DNA from: a virus
Virus record (IMG/VR): IMGVR_UViG_3300035438_000527
Span: 1-33,077 of that record
Reading direction: 5' to 3' (one strand)
Length of the DNA stretch: 33,077 nucleotides
Each line of letters starts with the position of its first letter. Position 1 is the stretch's first letter. Position numbers and translations under genes: made by a program. Under the pieces are notes generated by a model that was given only the letters and a program-made list of their open reading frames with translations, had not been told where the DNA came from and did no database searches. Shown in pieces: positions 7,000 through 15,121 of the stretch.

Positions 7000-9693
7000 T
7001 TATTTTATAATGTAATAAATTGTTATATCTAATGTTGTTAAAGGGTCAACAGCAGTTAATGGGTCTGATTTTAATTCATACTCATTAGATAAATCCCCAG
7101 CAGTTTGCGCATTATTTTGAGTTAATAAATCAGTGTCAAAAAGAAAGTTAGTGAAGAAATTGCTTGGGGTTGAATCTGCAATATTAAAAAATCCACCATC
7201 AGTAATTCCAATGCCACCGTTTAATTTAAAATCCCAAATACAATTTAATAAAACGCAATCATCTGTCAAATCTAATTCTAACATCATTGGTAATGCTGAT
7301 AAATCCGTAGCGTTTAAACTGAATGTTTTAGTTTGAATAGCTCCATTAGGGTCAATAGTTTTTTCAACACCTCCTTCTTTTAATCTTATTGCGCCATTTT
7401 TAATATCAAAATTAACTTTGTTCCCCGTTGCTTGGTCATTAAATGCTAAGTCTTTAATCTGGTCATTGCTTGCCAATGGTGGCGGTGTGATTAAAAAGTT
7501 TCGAGGCGAAGTAGATTCTAAAACTTTCACTAACTCAACCTGCGAAGTATTACCATCATTTAATACCGTATCACTTATAATATTCAATCGGTATATTACA
7601 CCTCTTATTTTTTTCAATCTACTAAAAAAGTTACCAATAAAATCACCCTCATTCAATTTAAAGTATGACCTTAACAACCTTCCATCGATTGAAGTAAACT
7701 CATTTATAAAACGTCTAAAGTACTTTTGAAATACGTTGTTAGTTGTGTATGCAGTTGCAGTATAAAAGACTTCAATCGGTGTACCAAAACATAAGTCAAC
7801 CGTTGGTGTTGTCAAACTATCTAAGTGATGCGCTAATGGGTAAATATTATAAAGGGTGTCCGTTCCTACATTACTGTTTAACAACTTCCAATCACCACTT
7901 TGAACGGGGTTAATAAAATAGATTCGTGGCTTTCCTTTATAAGGATTGACGATGCTATTCTTTACATCAATTATTCTAGGTATAGTTAAATCAGTTCCAA
8001 TTATATCTACTAATGGTGTAACTGTATATGGCATCTTAATAACACTATCACCTTTTGCAAATACAGTAGGGTTATTGAATGTTAAGTTACCATATTGCTC
8101 ACCGTGAATTGACTTGTATAAAGCGTGATAAAAGTCATTGTCATCTGCATACTGATACAAGAATCTTTTAGGTTGTGTTACCGCTATTGGTTCTATTTCA
8201 ATATCTTTTGTAAGGTCTTGTTTATAACTCCAATCTTCGGCTGCGGAAGTAGTACCGTAGTAATCTTCTAAAGGTTCAATCCTTATTTGTTTTTGGTCGT
8301 TAGGCTCATCTACTTGTAAGTTATATTGTTTTATAAACGAACTAACAAACTCACTTACTTTTATATCGGGTGCAAAAACCGCTAAATCAACTGTATCACC
8401 ATTGACTAATTCGCCATCGGTTGCTTCTAACTTCCATTCAAAAGCAGTTGTATCTAAATCAATTTCAAGTGTACCCATACTTCCATCGAATGCTTGTTCT
8501 GCATTGTATCTTAAAAAAACATTAATTCGTATAGTGTCACCACCTTGTAACGGTGTATCTACTATTTTTAAAATGTTAAATGTTCCCGTTATGTTGTTAC
8601 TTACAACTGAACCACTTCCTATTACTTGGTCAATTATATTAAACCAAGGAGCATTATTTTTAAGCACTTGTAAAGAAACTTGAACATTATTAAAAGTACC
8701 CGTTCCCGTTCCACTAATTAAAAAGTCGTAATCTATTGCACCATCTAAAGTTAGCTTGTAAGAGCCTTGGCTTGCAACTTCAATGGTAGGTGTAGCATAT
8801 TGTACTTTGGTATCACTTACAACTGTTGCACCGTTCGAAAATGGGTACATTCTGTCTTCCCACCATTGCCTACTTGTATTGAAATCTGAGCCATTTCTTA
8901 TTTCATTGATATTCTTTGTAATAGTTAAATCAACCAATCTATTATTTAACTCGCCACTCGTTAACTTAGGCGGATCACCACCACCAATACCGATAATAGA
9001 TTTTTTTAATATAACACTATTAATAAAGTTACCACTAATGGTATATCCTAAAAATGCAAATGCCTTGATTAATATTTCACGTTGATATAAATGAGGGTAT
9101 ATTCTATTATCTTCAAACTCATCTGCAATGCCCCCAAATCCATTGTCTATTAAAGCGTAGTAATAACCAAAACCATCGGGCAAACCTGCAGTAAAATTGT
9201 TAGTGATTGCGCCATTTACTCTAACGTAAGTATCCCAACTCGCTGCAATATTCGAGTGAGTTAAAGCGTGACTATATTCGCCCCATCCTAATTGTGCAAT
9301 CTTAATATCTCCAAATTGATTAATGAAATTGACTACGTTACTAAACAACACTATTTCAAAGGTTACTACCTCATTAAGTATCTTTGTCTTAATAATTTGT
9401 GCAAAGCCATTAAAACGTAGTTGATTGTTTACATAGTACTTTGATTCATAAGTTTGTCGAGGGTCAAAGTCAAAACCAATAGGATTGATAGGGTCAAAGT
9501 ATTGAGGCAATGAATAGGCACTAAAGAAAATATTTAGATTGTTTTGAGTGCCTGGTATTGATATTGTTTTAGATACACTTCTACTTCTTTTGTCAGGCTC
9601 TTTAACATCGTTAATGCTAAAAGAAAAAGCAAAGTTAGTAGTAGAATCTAAATCAACTCTCAATCCATTTATGTACAATTCATCATTTATCAT
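7000..9693 (-). CDS. Large tail-tip / baseplate hub protein (Tal-like, probable)
   Basis: An 897-aa protein. The N-terminus contains SINDVKEPDKRSRSVSKTI and a PGTQNNLNIFF segment, a signature I know from large tail-tip proteins of Bacteroidetes siphophages. The rest is beta-rich with several GG and aromatic motifs, and has no transmembrane segment or evident enzymatic motif. It lies just upstream of the tape measure gene (4-base gap), and its ATG overlaps the stop of the 371-aa tail protein. It probably forms the tail hub below the tape measure, but this is by context and family resemblance; a role as side fibre is possible. Confidence 0.7.
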   Translation of the reverse strand: MINDELYINGLRVDLDSTTNFAFSFSINDVKEPDKRSRSVSKTISIPGTQNNLNIFFSAYSLPQYFDPINPIGFDFDPRQTYESKYYVNNQLRFNGFAQIIKTKILNEVVTFEIVLFSNVVNFINQFGDIKIAQLGWGEYSHALTHSNIAASWDTYVRVNGAITNNFTAGLPDGFGYYYALIDNGFGGIADEFEDNRIYPHLYQREILIKAFAFLGYTISGNFINSVILKKSIIGIGGGDPPKLTSGELNNRLVDLTITKNINEIRNGSDFNTSRQWWEDRMYPFSNGATVVSDTKVQYATPTIEVASQGSYKLTLDGAIDYDFLISGTGTGTFNNVQVSLQVLKNNAPWFNIIDQVIGSGSVVSNNITGTFNILKIVDTPLQGGDTIRINVFLRYNAEQAFDGSMGTLEIDLDTTAFEWKLEATDGELVNGDTVDLAVFAPDIKVSEFVSSFIKQYNLQVDEPNDQKQIRIEPLEDYYGTTSAAEDWSYKQDLTKDIEIEPIAVTQPKRFLYQYADDNDFYHALYKSIHGEQYGNLTFNNPTVFAKGDSVIKMPYTVTPLVDIIGTDLTIPRIIDVKNSIVNPYKGKPRIYFINPVQSGDWKLLNSNVGTDTLYNIYPLAHHLDSLTTPTVDLCFGTPIEVFYTATAYTTNNVFQKYFRRFINEFTSIDGRLLRSYFKLNEGDFIGNFFSRLKKIRGVIYRLNIISDTVLNDGNTSQVELVKVLESTSPRNFLITPPPLASNDQIKDLAFNDQATGNKVNFDIKNGAIRLKEGGVEKTIDPNGAIQTKTFSLNATDLSALPMMLELDLTDDCVLLNCIWDFKLNGGIGITDGGFFNIADSTPSNFFTNFLFDTDLLTQNNAQTAGDLSNEYELKSDPLTAVDPLTTLDITIYYIIK

Positions 9694-10805
9694 AATACGG
9701 TACTTGTAAAAGTTTTCTGTTTGATTGTGATTGTAAAATTAAACAAGGTATCAAACTTCCTATATTTCTCTTCTGCAGTTGCATCGGTAATGGCTACCCT
9801 TTTACCATTCAATAAAACAAATGGACTTGTTAAAAGTTGGTCATTCAATACATTAAAGTCTGATTCATTTATCCACCCCGTTTGAAGTGTGACCGTTTCA
9901 TCTTGAGTAATCTGATAATTATATTGACCGCTTGTATCTAAGGTAGTGAATGTTCCAGTGTTTGATAGCACACCCTCATTTGTTTTAAATTGGTTTGGTT
10001 TAGTAGTTCTTGTATATCGTTTCATTCTTGTAAAGTGATACACATCTAAGCCACCTAAAAAGTTTAAGAATGTAATCTCATTTTGGAAGGTAGCACAAAA
10101 AGAATGGTCAATAAATATTCTATACAATACTGTATCACCTGCCACCATTTCAGCAGAAAAATCTACATAAGCTACTTCTGTAAAATCACCACTTCCAAAA
10201 ATAGCTTGCAGGTTTGAATAAGTAAAATAAAAGTTTAGAATATTACCTAATACAGTGGTATCATTTTCAACTAATATCTGAACACCTGCAGCATCTATAA
10301 AATAAAAACTTAAATTAGGTATTTCATCATTTGCAATTAAACTCAACCTTTGACTTCCAAAATTATAAAGTTTCTTTGTACTAAAAGAAGTTAAAAACTT
10401 AGCTTCATTAAGTCCATAATATTGACTACTTGTAAACGTGTATTTTGATTTTGCTTTATAAAAATCTTTTGTTGAAGTCGTAGCGTTCGCTTGGTTTGTT
10501 GGAGGTGTACCGTAATTTTCTCGAACGATTAAATAAATAGTATTGTAATTTAAAGCATCGTTAACTAACGTAGTTGCAATAGGTGAAACATTAACATATC
10601 TTTCAGCTACTTCGCTACAATCAAAGAATCCATAAATACCCGTTGTTGGAAATAATTTAGCTGTGTAAACTAAATTACTATTTATGTAAACCTCAACTAC
10701 ATAACTAAAATTAGCTTGCCCTGTTTGGTTGCTACTAAAAGTGAATACCATCGGTTGCCCACTTTGACTATAATTTTGCGGTTGTTGTACTATTGTGACT
10801 GCCAT
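9690..10805 (-). CDS. Tail-tip protein (Dit-like position)
   Basis: A 371-aa, beta-strand-rich protein. The segment FCATFQNEITFLNFLGGLDVYHFTR (about 236-260) is typical of a tail protein conserved in Bacteroidetes phages. A fibronectin-like N-terminal part (VTIVQQPQNYSQSGQP) precedes it. It overlaps the gp10-like gene upstream by 16 bases and the tail-hub gene downstream by ATGA, so it is part of a contiguous tail-tip block. Function as the distal tail ring is inferred from position between gp10-like and hub genes; I see no diagnostic motif for Dit itself. Confidence 0.6.
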   Translation of the reverse strand: MAVTIVQQPQNYSQSGQPMVFTFSSNQTGQANFSYVVEVYINSNLVYTAKLFPTTGIYGFFDCSEVAERYVNVSPIATTLVNDALNYNTIYLIVRENYGTPPTNQANATTSTKDFYKAKSKYTFTSSQYYGLNEAKFLTSFSTKKLYNFGSQRLSLIANDEIPNLSFYFIDAAGVQILVENDTTVLGNILNFYFTYSNLQAIFGSGDFTEVAYVDFSAEMVAGDTVLYRIFIDHSFCATFQNEITFLNFLGGLDVYHFTRMKRYTRTTKPNQFKTNEGVLSNTGTFTTLDTSGQYNYQITQDETVTLQTGWINESDFNVLNDQLLTSPFVLLNGKRVAITDATAEEKYRKFDTLFNFTITIKQKTFTSTVL

Positions 10806-11371
10806 ATGTTAGCTAATAATTGTGTTAGTTTGTTTATTTCTTCATCTGTAAATGAATTATCAATGAATGGTGTTTTTCTTATACCTTTACGTTTAACCCC
10901 TTGTGCAAATACATAAGCAGCACCCATTCTCGCTTTGTCCGTTGTCAATGGTTTTACTATTCTTTGCCCCTTTCTATCGGTATATGCTAATTCAGTAATC
11001 GTTTTATCCTTTATGTATTGAAGCATTGAAGATATAGGCGGTGCTTTCGTTGTGAATGACATCATACTACCGTGATTCACTTGAGTACCGTTTACACCAT
11101 AATTGATATATTGCCAATAGTCCTCAGCTAATACCGTAACCGATACAATACCCTCTTGACTTAAATCAAATTGTCCTTGTCTAATGGATGCACTTAAAGC
11201 ACCAGCGGTTGTATTCCTTCCATCCTCAGCTAATAGTTGTTTAGCGTAATCAATTCGACCTTGCAACCATTTAGATACAACACCCTCAACACTATTTTCA
11301 AGCGGTTCTATAACCTCACTTTTCATAATGGTTGCGAACTGGTCTAGTATATCAAAGTTTTGTTTTGCCAT
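10790..11371 (-). CDS. HK97 gp10-like head-tail / tail completion protein
   Basis: A 193-aa protein resembling the HK97 gp10-like family of neck or tail completion proteins. Supporting segments are AGALSASIRQ (about 56-65), the conserved aromatic stretch EDYWQYINYGVNG (about 83-95) and the C-terminal KGIRKTPFIDNSF (about 162-174). Family members are usually 110-190 aa. It begins 18 bases after the end of the frameshifted chaperone reading frame and overlaps the next tail gene by 16 bases. In most phages this family lies between the capsid and tail tube genes; here it is separated from them by three large tail genes. Confidence 0.65.
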   Translation of the reverse strand: MAKQNFDILDQFATIMKSEVIEPLENSVEGVVSKWLQGRIDYAKQLLAEDGRNTTAGALSASIRQGQFDLSQEGIVSVTVLAEDYWQYINYGVNGTQVNHGSMMSFTTKAPPISSMLQYIKDKTITELAYTDRKGQRIVKPLTTDKARMGAAYVFAQGVKRKGIRKTPFIDNSFTDEEINKLTQLLANIWQSQ

Positions 11372-11389
11372 TACTTTACAAACGAAATA

Positions 11390-12156
11390 TTATAAATTCT
11401 GTTTCATTTTATCCATATTGTCTAAGTAGTTTATATAATCTACTTTATGCTTGTAATAAAGTATGTTCCAACTACTCACTTCCTCCCAAGTTGTATTGAA
11501 GTGTTTGGCTAATCGGTCAACGGTCAATTCAAAATCATACGCTCGACTATCATCTTCAACTTCAATCGGCTCACTTTCTTCCTCAATAGTTTCTTTTCCT
11601 CCTCTGATAAGTTTTTGTACATTTCTAATATGGTAAAAAAAAACTGGTGAACATCAATAAACTGTTTCAATGTTAAATGTTCGGCTATTAGTTTTGTCCT
11701 TACATCGGTAGGGTTAATGATATTTTTATTCTTATCCATTTCAGCATATCCAAAACCTTTTTCAATGTAAAGTAAACCTAACTTATCTATTGGGTTTGCA
11801 TCTTGTTCTGTAAGCATCTTAATATGTTCCCACCAACCAACACTCATTTTCAAATACTCCGTTCTAAAAGTGTACGTTGTACCGTTAATCTTCAATTCTT
11901 TTGGTGGCTCACTTGGTTTATATTCAGCAAACTGTTCCATTAACTTTGTGTATAATGTTTTGATAGTTGCAACCGATTGAGTCCAAAGAATATCTGAATC
12001 CACATTTGTGAAGTCTGCAATGAAATTTAGCACTTCACTATTAGTAGGTGCTTCATTGTCTTTGAAGTAATCACCTCTATTGAATGATTCAATCTTATGG
12101 TAGTCAATAGCTTTAAAAGTATTAAGAAAATCGACCCTTGCTTCTGTATATTTCAT
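11390..12156 (-). CDS. Tail assembly chaperone, -1 frameshifted long form (GT-like)
   Basis: The zero frame ends at TGA 11524, but the -1 frame is open from just after a TGA near 11656 down to TAA 11390-11392 and is clearly protein-like. From about 11593 it reads ETIEEESEPIEVEDDSRAY, an acidic linker, then FELTVDRLAKHFNTTWEEV and WNILYYKHKVDY, a small helical domain. A slip would join 188 residues of the short form (counted from the inner start) to 67 new ones, giving about 255 aa. This is the G/GT arrangement of tail assembly chaperones, where the extension recruits tail tube subunits to the tape measure. It fills what would otherwise be a 152-base gap before the gp10-like gene. A sequencing indel is the main alternative. 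Confidence 0.72.
11524..12156 (-). CDS. Tail assembly chaperone, short form (G-like)
   Basis: The zero-frame product is about 210 aa from the start chosen here, MKYTEARVDF. An in-frame ATG at 12216 would add 20 residues but overlap the preceding glycosyltransferase by 95 bases, so the inner start (35-base overlap) is preferred. The part around KINGTTYTFRTEYLKMSVGWW and PIDKLGLLYIEKGF resembles tail chaperones of Bacteroidetes phages. After the likely slip site the zero frame becomes lysine-rich (about 22 residues) and stops. The chaperone would bind the tape measure protein during tail assembly and be absent from virions. The tape measure gene is 4.5 kb downstream rather than next door, which is unusual. 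Confidence 0.65.
   Translation of the reverse strand: MKYTEARVDFLNTFKAIDYHKIESFNRGDYFKDNEAPTNSEVLNFIADFTNVDSDILWTQSVATIKTLYTKLMEQFAEYKPSEPPKELKINGTTYTFRTEYLKMSVGWWEHIKMLTEQDANPIDKLGLLYIEKGFGYAEMDKNKNIINPTDVRTKLIAEHLTLKQFIDVHQFFFTILEMYKNLSEEEKKLLRKKVSRLKLKMIVERMILN
11593..11643 (-). other. Candidate -1 ribosomal slippage region
   Basis: Two slip sites lie where zero and -1 frames are both open. One is a run of nine T on the minus strand (11635-11643), read as TTT TTT TTT in zero frame and so a perfect T TTT TTT heptamer. The other is GGAAAAG (11593-11599), containing an A AAG tetramer, preceded at once by AGGAGG. The second keeps the natural-looking segment LEMYKNLSEEEK in the product and gives a smooth acidic linker, so I favour it on protein grounds; the first is the stronger slippery sequence. 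Confidence 0.55.
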
Positions 12157-12796
12157 TTGATAATTGTATTTGATTAGTTTGGTTTGTTCTACTTTCTGAT
12201 TGGTAAATTGATTCACTTACTACTTGCGGTTTTATCCAGCCATCGACTTTCTTTGCACACATTATTTTGTGATGCTTAGCTGCGTGACTAAAAACTACAT
12301 CACTCATTTTTTGGTATTGATTGTGTGTTGGATAGTCGTTAAAGTAATTAGTATCGAAAGCGGTCACTCCAGTACCTGCTACATCTATTAAAACGTGGTT
12401 AGTAGTTTCTTTATTACAATGCCAAAACTTATGCCCTCGATAATAGTCTAAATCTAAGCCTTGTAATAACCTACCATGATAGGTAACTATACATTTATAC
12501 TTATTGATTAATGATACTGTGTGTGCTACATAGTTAGGTGGGTATGTAATATCGTCATCACAACTAAAATAGTACTCACGTTGCTTTGTAGGTAGGAATA
12601 CAAATTTACCATTATCGGTTAGGTTTTCGTTTGGAATAAAGCAATCATATTCTTTTAGTGATTCAGGAATACTCTTATACTCATTCAAACAAATACGAAT
12701 AACATCCGCTTGACCTTTTAAAGATTCAAGTGTAGCCATTAAGTTACTAAAACGTGCTGGATATGTAGCTATATTTATTGAAGTTAAAACACCCAT
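12122..12796 (-). CDS. GT-A glycosyltransferase
   Basis: A 224-aa protein with a GT-A fold pattern: an N-terminal strand-helix LTSINIATYPARFSNLMATL (4-23), a nucleotide-sugar region, and a metal-binding aspartate triplet in YYFSCDDDITYPPNYV (D80-D82). A later segment, VAGTGVTAFD (about 139-148), fits the acceptor side. It lacks a membrane segment. Its start overlaps the end of the two-helix membrane gene by 13 bases. Together with the next glycosyltransferase it sits between large terminase and the tail chaperone. It may glycosylate virion proteins or modify host surface sugars; the substrate cannot be read from the sequence. Confidence 0.75.
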   Translation of the reverse strand: MGVLTSINIATYPARFSNLMATLESLKGQADVIRICLNEYKSIPESLKEYDCFIPNENLTDNGKFVFLPTKQREYYFSCDDDITYPPNYVAHTVSLINKYKCIVTYHGRLLQGLDLDYYRGHKFWHCNKETTNHVLIDVAGTGVTAFDTNYFNDYPTHNQYQKMSDVVFSHAAKHHKIMCAKKVDGWIKPQVVSESIYQSESRTNQTNQIQLSNEIYRSKGRFS

Positions 12797-12969
12797 AGAA
12801 TGAATTTAATTGTAAAATACCACACCGTTAAATTAATCATAAGCATTAAAGCATAGCCTACTATTTTTGATGATATAGTAATATCTTTTAACTTTTGTTT
12901 TGGAATTTTTGGCATTGCTAATATTCCAACGTACAAATATAATACTATTCTAATAATTTTTAACCACAT
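12784..12969 (-). CDS. Small two-helix membrane protein between glycosyltransferases
   Basis: A 61-aa protein with two predicted membrane helices, about 3-20 (LKIIRIVLYLYVGILAM) and 37-60 (VGYALMLMINLTVWYFTIKFI), joined by a basic loop KIPKQKLKDI. It overlaps both neighbouring glycosyltransferase genes (13 bases downstream, 20 upstream), so it is likely translated with them. It could anchor or assist the glycosyltransferases, or be unrelated. No homolog is recognised. Confidence 0.55.
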   Translation of the reverse strand: MWLKIIRIVLYLYVGILAMPKIPKQKLKDITISSKIVGYALMLMINLTVWYFTIKFILWVF

Positions 12970-13564
12970 ATTTATTTTTAATTAATTGTTTTACATTATT
13001 CCTTTTTTGTTGGTAGTATTTATCTAAGTTACCTATTGACTTTTGGTTTTGGTGAAGTCTATACTTAAATATAACCTCATCAATAAAACCTATTTCATAA
13101 CCTTTGCTTAATAACCTTAAATGATATTCATATTCCTCAGCGGTCCAAAGGCTCTCATCAAATTTATTCTCTTTAATTACGTGTGACTTATACCAACAAG
13201 TTCCACCGTGAATATAATTATGTTTAATCAAATCTTTAACGGTTGGATATTTTAACAATGGCTTATAAATAGTATTCGTTTCTTTGTCAAATCTAATAGC
13301 CTTACCGTGAATAAAATCATAATCACCAATTCCATTAACCACGTGTTCAATAGTTTTAGGACAAAGTAAGTCATCCTCAGCAAAGTAACCAACAACATCA
13401 CCAGTCGCATATTCAAATCCTTTATTGATATTCTTTGATACACCATCTTTAGACTTGCAAAGTATCAACTCTATATTCTTATACGTTTGATTCATTACAC
13501 TATCAATAGCGTGCTTTAAATAGCCCCTATCTTTGTTGAATGGAATAATTACTGTTACTTTCAT
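12950..13564 (-). CDS. Family 2 glycosyltransferase
   Basis: A 204-aa GT2 enzyme. It has the classical opening MKVTVIIPFNKDRGYLKHAI, SVMNQTYKNIELILC (22-36), a DxD-like metal site GYFAEDDLLCPK (D64, D65), and a likely catalytic-loop region LWTAEEYEYHLRL (about 149-161). I take ATG at 13562-13564 as the start because it begins exactly at the conserved strand and lies one base after the terminase stop; an ATG 60 bases upstream would add non-homologous residues inside the terminase gene. The sugar donor and acceptor are unknown. The neighbouring genes suggest phage particle or host-surface glycosylation. Confidence 0.85.
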   Translation of the reverse strand: MKVTVIIPFNKDRGYLKHAIDSVMNQTYKNIELILCKSKDGVSKNINKGFEYATGDVVGYFAEDDLLCPKTIEHVVNGIGDYDFIHGKAIRFDKETNTIYKPLLKYPTVKDLIKHNYIHGGTCWYKSHVIKENKFDESLWTAEEYEYHLRLLSKGYEIGFIDEVIFKYRLHQNQKSIGNLDKYYQQKRNNVKQLIKNKYVVKNY

Positions 13565-13565
13565 T

Positions 13566-14720
13566 TTATAAATAATTACCTGAATACTTACCATCACTAC
13601 CAATGGCATATAATAAACCATCAATTAAGTGGTCAAGGTCTGACTTTTTAGGTTTGCCACTTTTGTCATCCCAAACGTAGTATCGTAATTCGTTGACCAA
13701 ATTACTACTATTTTTTAAAACATTGAAGTTTTTTGTATTTAATTTTTGTATAGCAAACTTTTTAATGTCTTGTTTGGAATCACACGCAACCGCATTAATG
13801 TTTGCTCTCCTTAGTTCTTCTATTGATTTAGGCTCAGCACTATCACAATACATTAACGAACCTTTGTAACCTCGTTCAATCATTAACCTGGCTGCATCTT
13901 GATTGGTCAAGTTAGTGGCATAAACTAATTCTTCTAATATGTACTCACCATTGTATTGATACACATTAACCGCTGCAAATTTAGAAGTAGCAAAACCAAA
14001 ATCAATGCCACCAAATAACAAACGTGCTTCTTTTGGTAACGTATCAATGATTGACCAATTCTCAAATACAACTCCATCGATTGAACCGACTAAACCTAAG
14101 CCATATACTCGCCATTTATTAGCCCAGTACTTATTTATAATTTCGTTACCGTTGTATCCTAATTCTTTGTAGCGAAGTATCTCTGACCGTTCCCTATCAG
14201 AAAGCAATTCATTATCTCTAAAAGTCAATTCTAAATAGTCAACATCGTTTCTACCTAATACCTCAGTATGAATAAAGAACTCAGCATCGGGGTTATAATC
14301 GGCAAATACTTTTCCTGCCCTACTTGCTACTTGTCTATAAGTTTCTGAATCAATCTTATTAACCTCATTGAAGTATGCAACATCGGAGCGCAACCCTTTA
14401 CCAACGTCTGATTTATCTAAACCGATAAACTTAATAAATGATCCATTTGGAAATCGATATAGGGTACCTGCAATGAATCTACTATCTTGATAGATACCCG
14501 AAGTCTGCATTATCTTAACAAAGTCCTTTATTACCGTTAACCTCATCTTTGTTAATTCAGCACTAAGTATTAAAATCTCTTTGTTTGGTTTAGATGCAGC
14601 GTGTTGAATAAGTAGTATTAAGATTGAAAAAGTTTTTGATGCACCTTGACCCCCTTGTATAACTTTAATCGGTTTCTTTAGTGCTGCTATCTTCCTTAAT
14701 GCGGTTGTCTGCTGAATCAT
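13566..14720 (-). CDS. terL: Terminase large subunit
   Basis: The 384-aa packaging motor. The ATPase has Walker A GGQGASKT (23-30) and Walker B VAYFNE with catalytic Glu119. The RNase H-like nuclease has acidic residues at GGIDFGF (D240), YCDSAEPKSIEEL (D293) and DHLIDGLLYAIG (D364, D367). The pattern is closest to the PBSX-type terminase family (XtmB), which is about 400 aa. It overlaps the small terminase gene by 56 bases. Packaging type (headful or cohesive end) is not readable from the gene; the circular contig fits headful packaging but does not prove it. Confidence 0.95.
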   Translation of the reverse strand: MIQQTTALRKIAALKKPIKVIQGGQGASKTFSILILLIQHAASKPNKEILILSAELTKMRLTVIKDFVKIMQTSGIYQDSRFIAGTLYRFPNGSFIKFIGLDKSDVGKGLRSDVAYFNEVNKIDSETYRQVASRAGKVFADYNPDAEFFIHTEVLGRNDVDYLELTFRDNELLSDRERSEILRYKELGYNGNEIINKYWANKWRVYGLGLVGSIDGVVFENWSIIDTLPKEARLLFGGIDFGFATSKFAAVNVYQYNGEYILEELVYATNLTNQDAARLMIERGYKGSLMYCDSAEPKSIEELRRANINAVACDSKQDIKKFAIQKLNTKNFNVLKNSSNLVNELRYYVWDDKSGKPKKSDLDHLIDGLLYAIGSDGKYSGNYL

Positions 14721-15105
14721 CTAACGGGTCTATATTAAGGATTGATATATTTGTTTGAATTATATTTTGGTCTATCTCTTCTTTTGGTTTTCCATACACC
14801 CTATCAAATAACACATCCAAAATATGAAGGCTACCTTTTTCAAAATCTCTTTTAGCTTTCTTTGCAATCAAAGCTACCCAAAAAGGTAAATCATCATTAG
14901 AAGCTAACTCCATTAATTCTTTCTTAGTCTTACCTAAAATAACTTGAATAATATCTTGTGTTTGACCTTTGCTTAGCTTTAAGTTATGCTCAGAAAAAAA
15001 GTAATCAGATAAAACGGTTTCAATCTTCTTAGGTCGCCCGTTTGGGTTTCCTGATTGACCTTTTTTGAAAGGCTCAAGGTTTTCTATGTTCGGGTCTTTA
15101 TTCAC
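14665..15105 (-). CDS. terS: Terminase small subunit (DUF5681-like)
   Basis: A 146-aa protein that probably recognises the packaging site. The N-terminal motif FKKGQSGNPNGRPKKIE (13-29) is the hallmark of DUF5681-type phage proteins found next to large terminase genes. A helical middle (QDIIQVILGKTKKELMELA) and LDVLFDRVYGKPKEE follow, typical of oligomerising TerS proteins. The 56-base overlap with the large subunit gene supports coupled expression. It is 16 bases downstream of the TAGT glycosyltransferase gene. Confidence 0.85.
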   Translation of the reverse strand: MNKDPNIENLEPFKKGQSGNPNGRPKKIETVLSDYFFSEHNLKLSKGQTQDIIQVILGKTKKELMELASNDDLPFWVALIAKKAKRDFEKGSLHILDVLFDRVYGKPKEEIDQNIIQTNISILNIDPLDDSADNRIKEDSSTKETD

Positions 15106-15121
15106 TGTTTAATCTCTGTTT

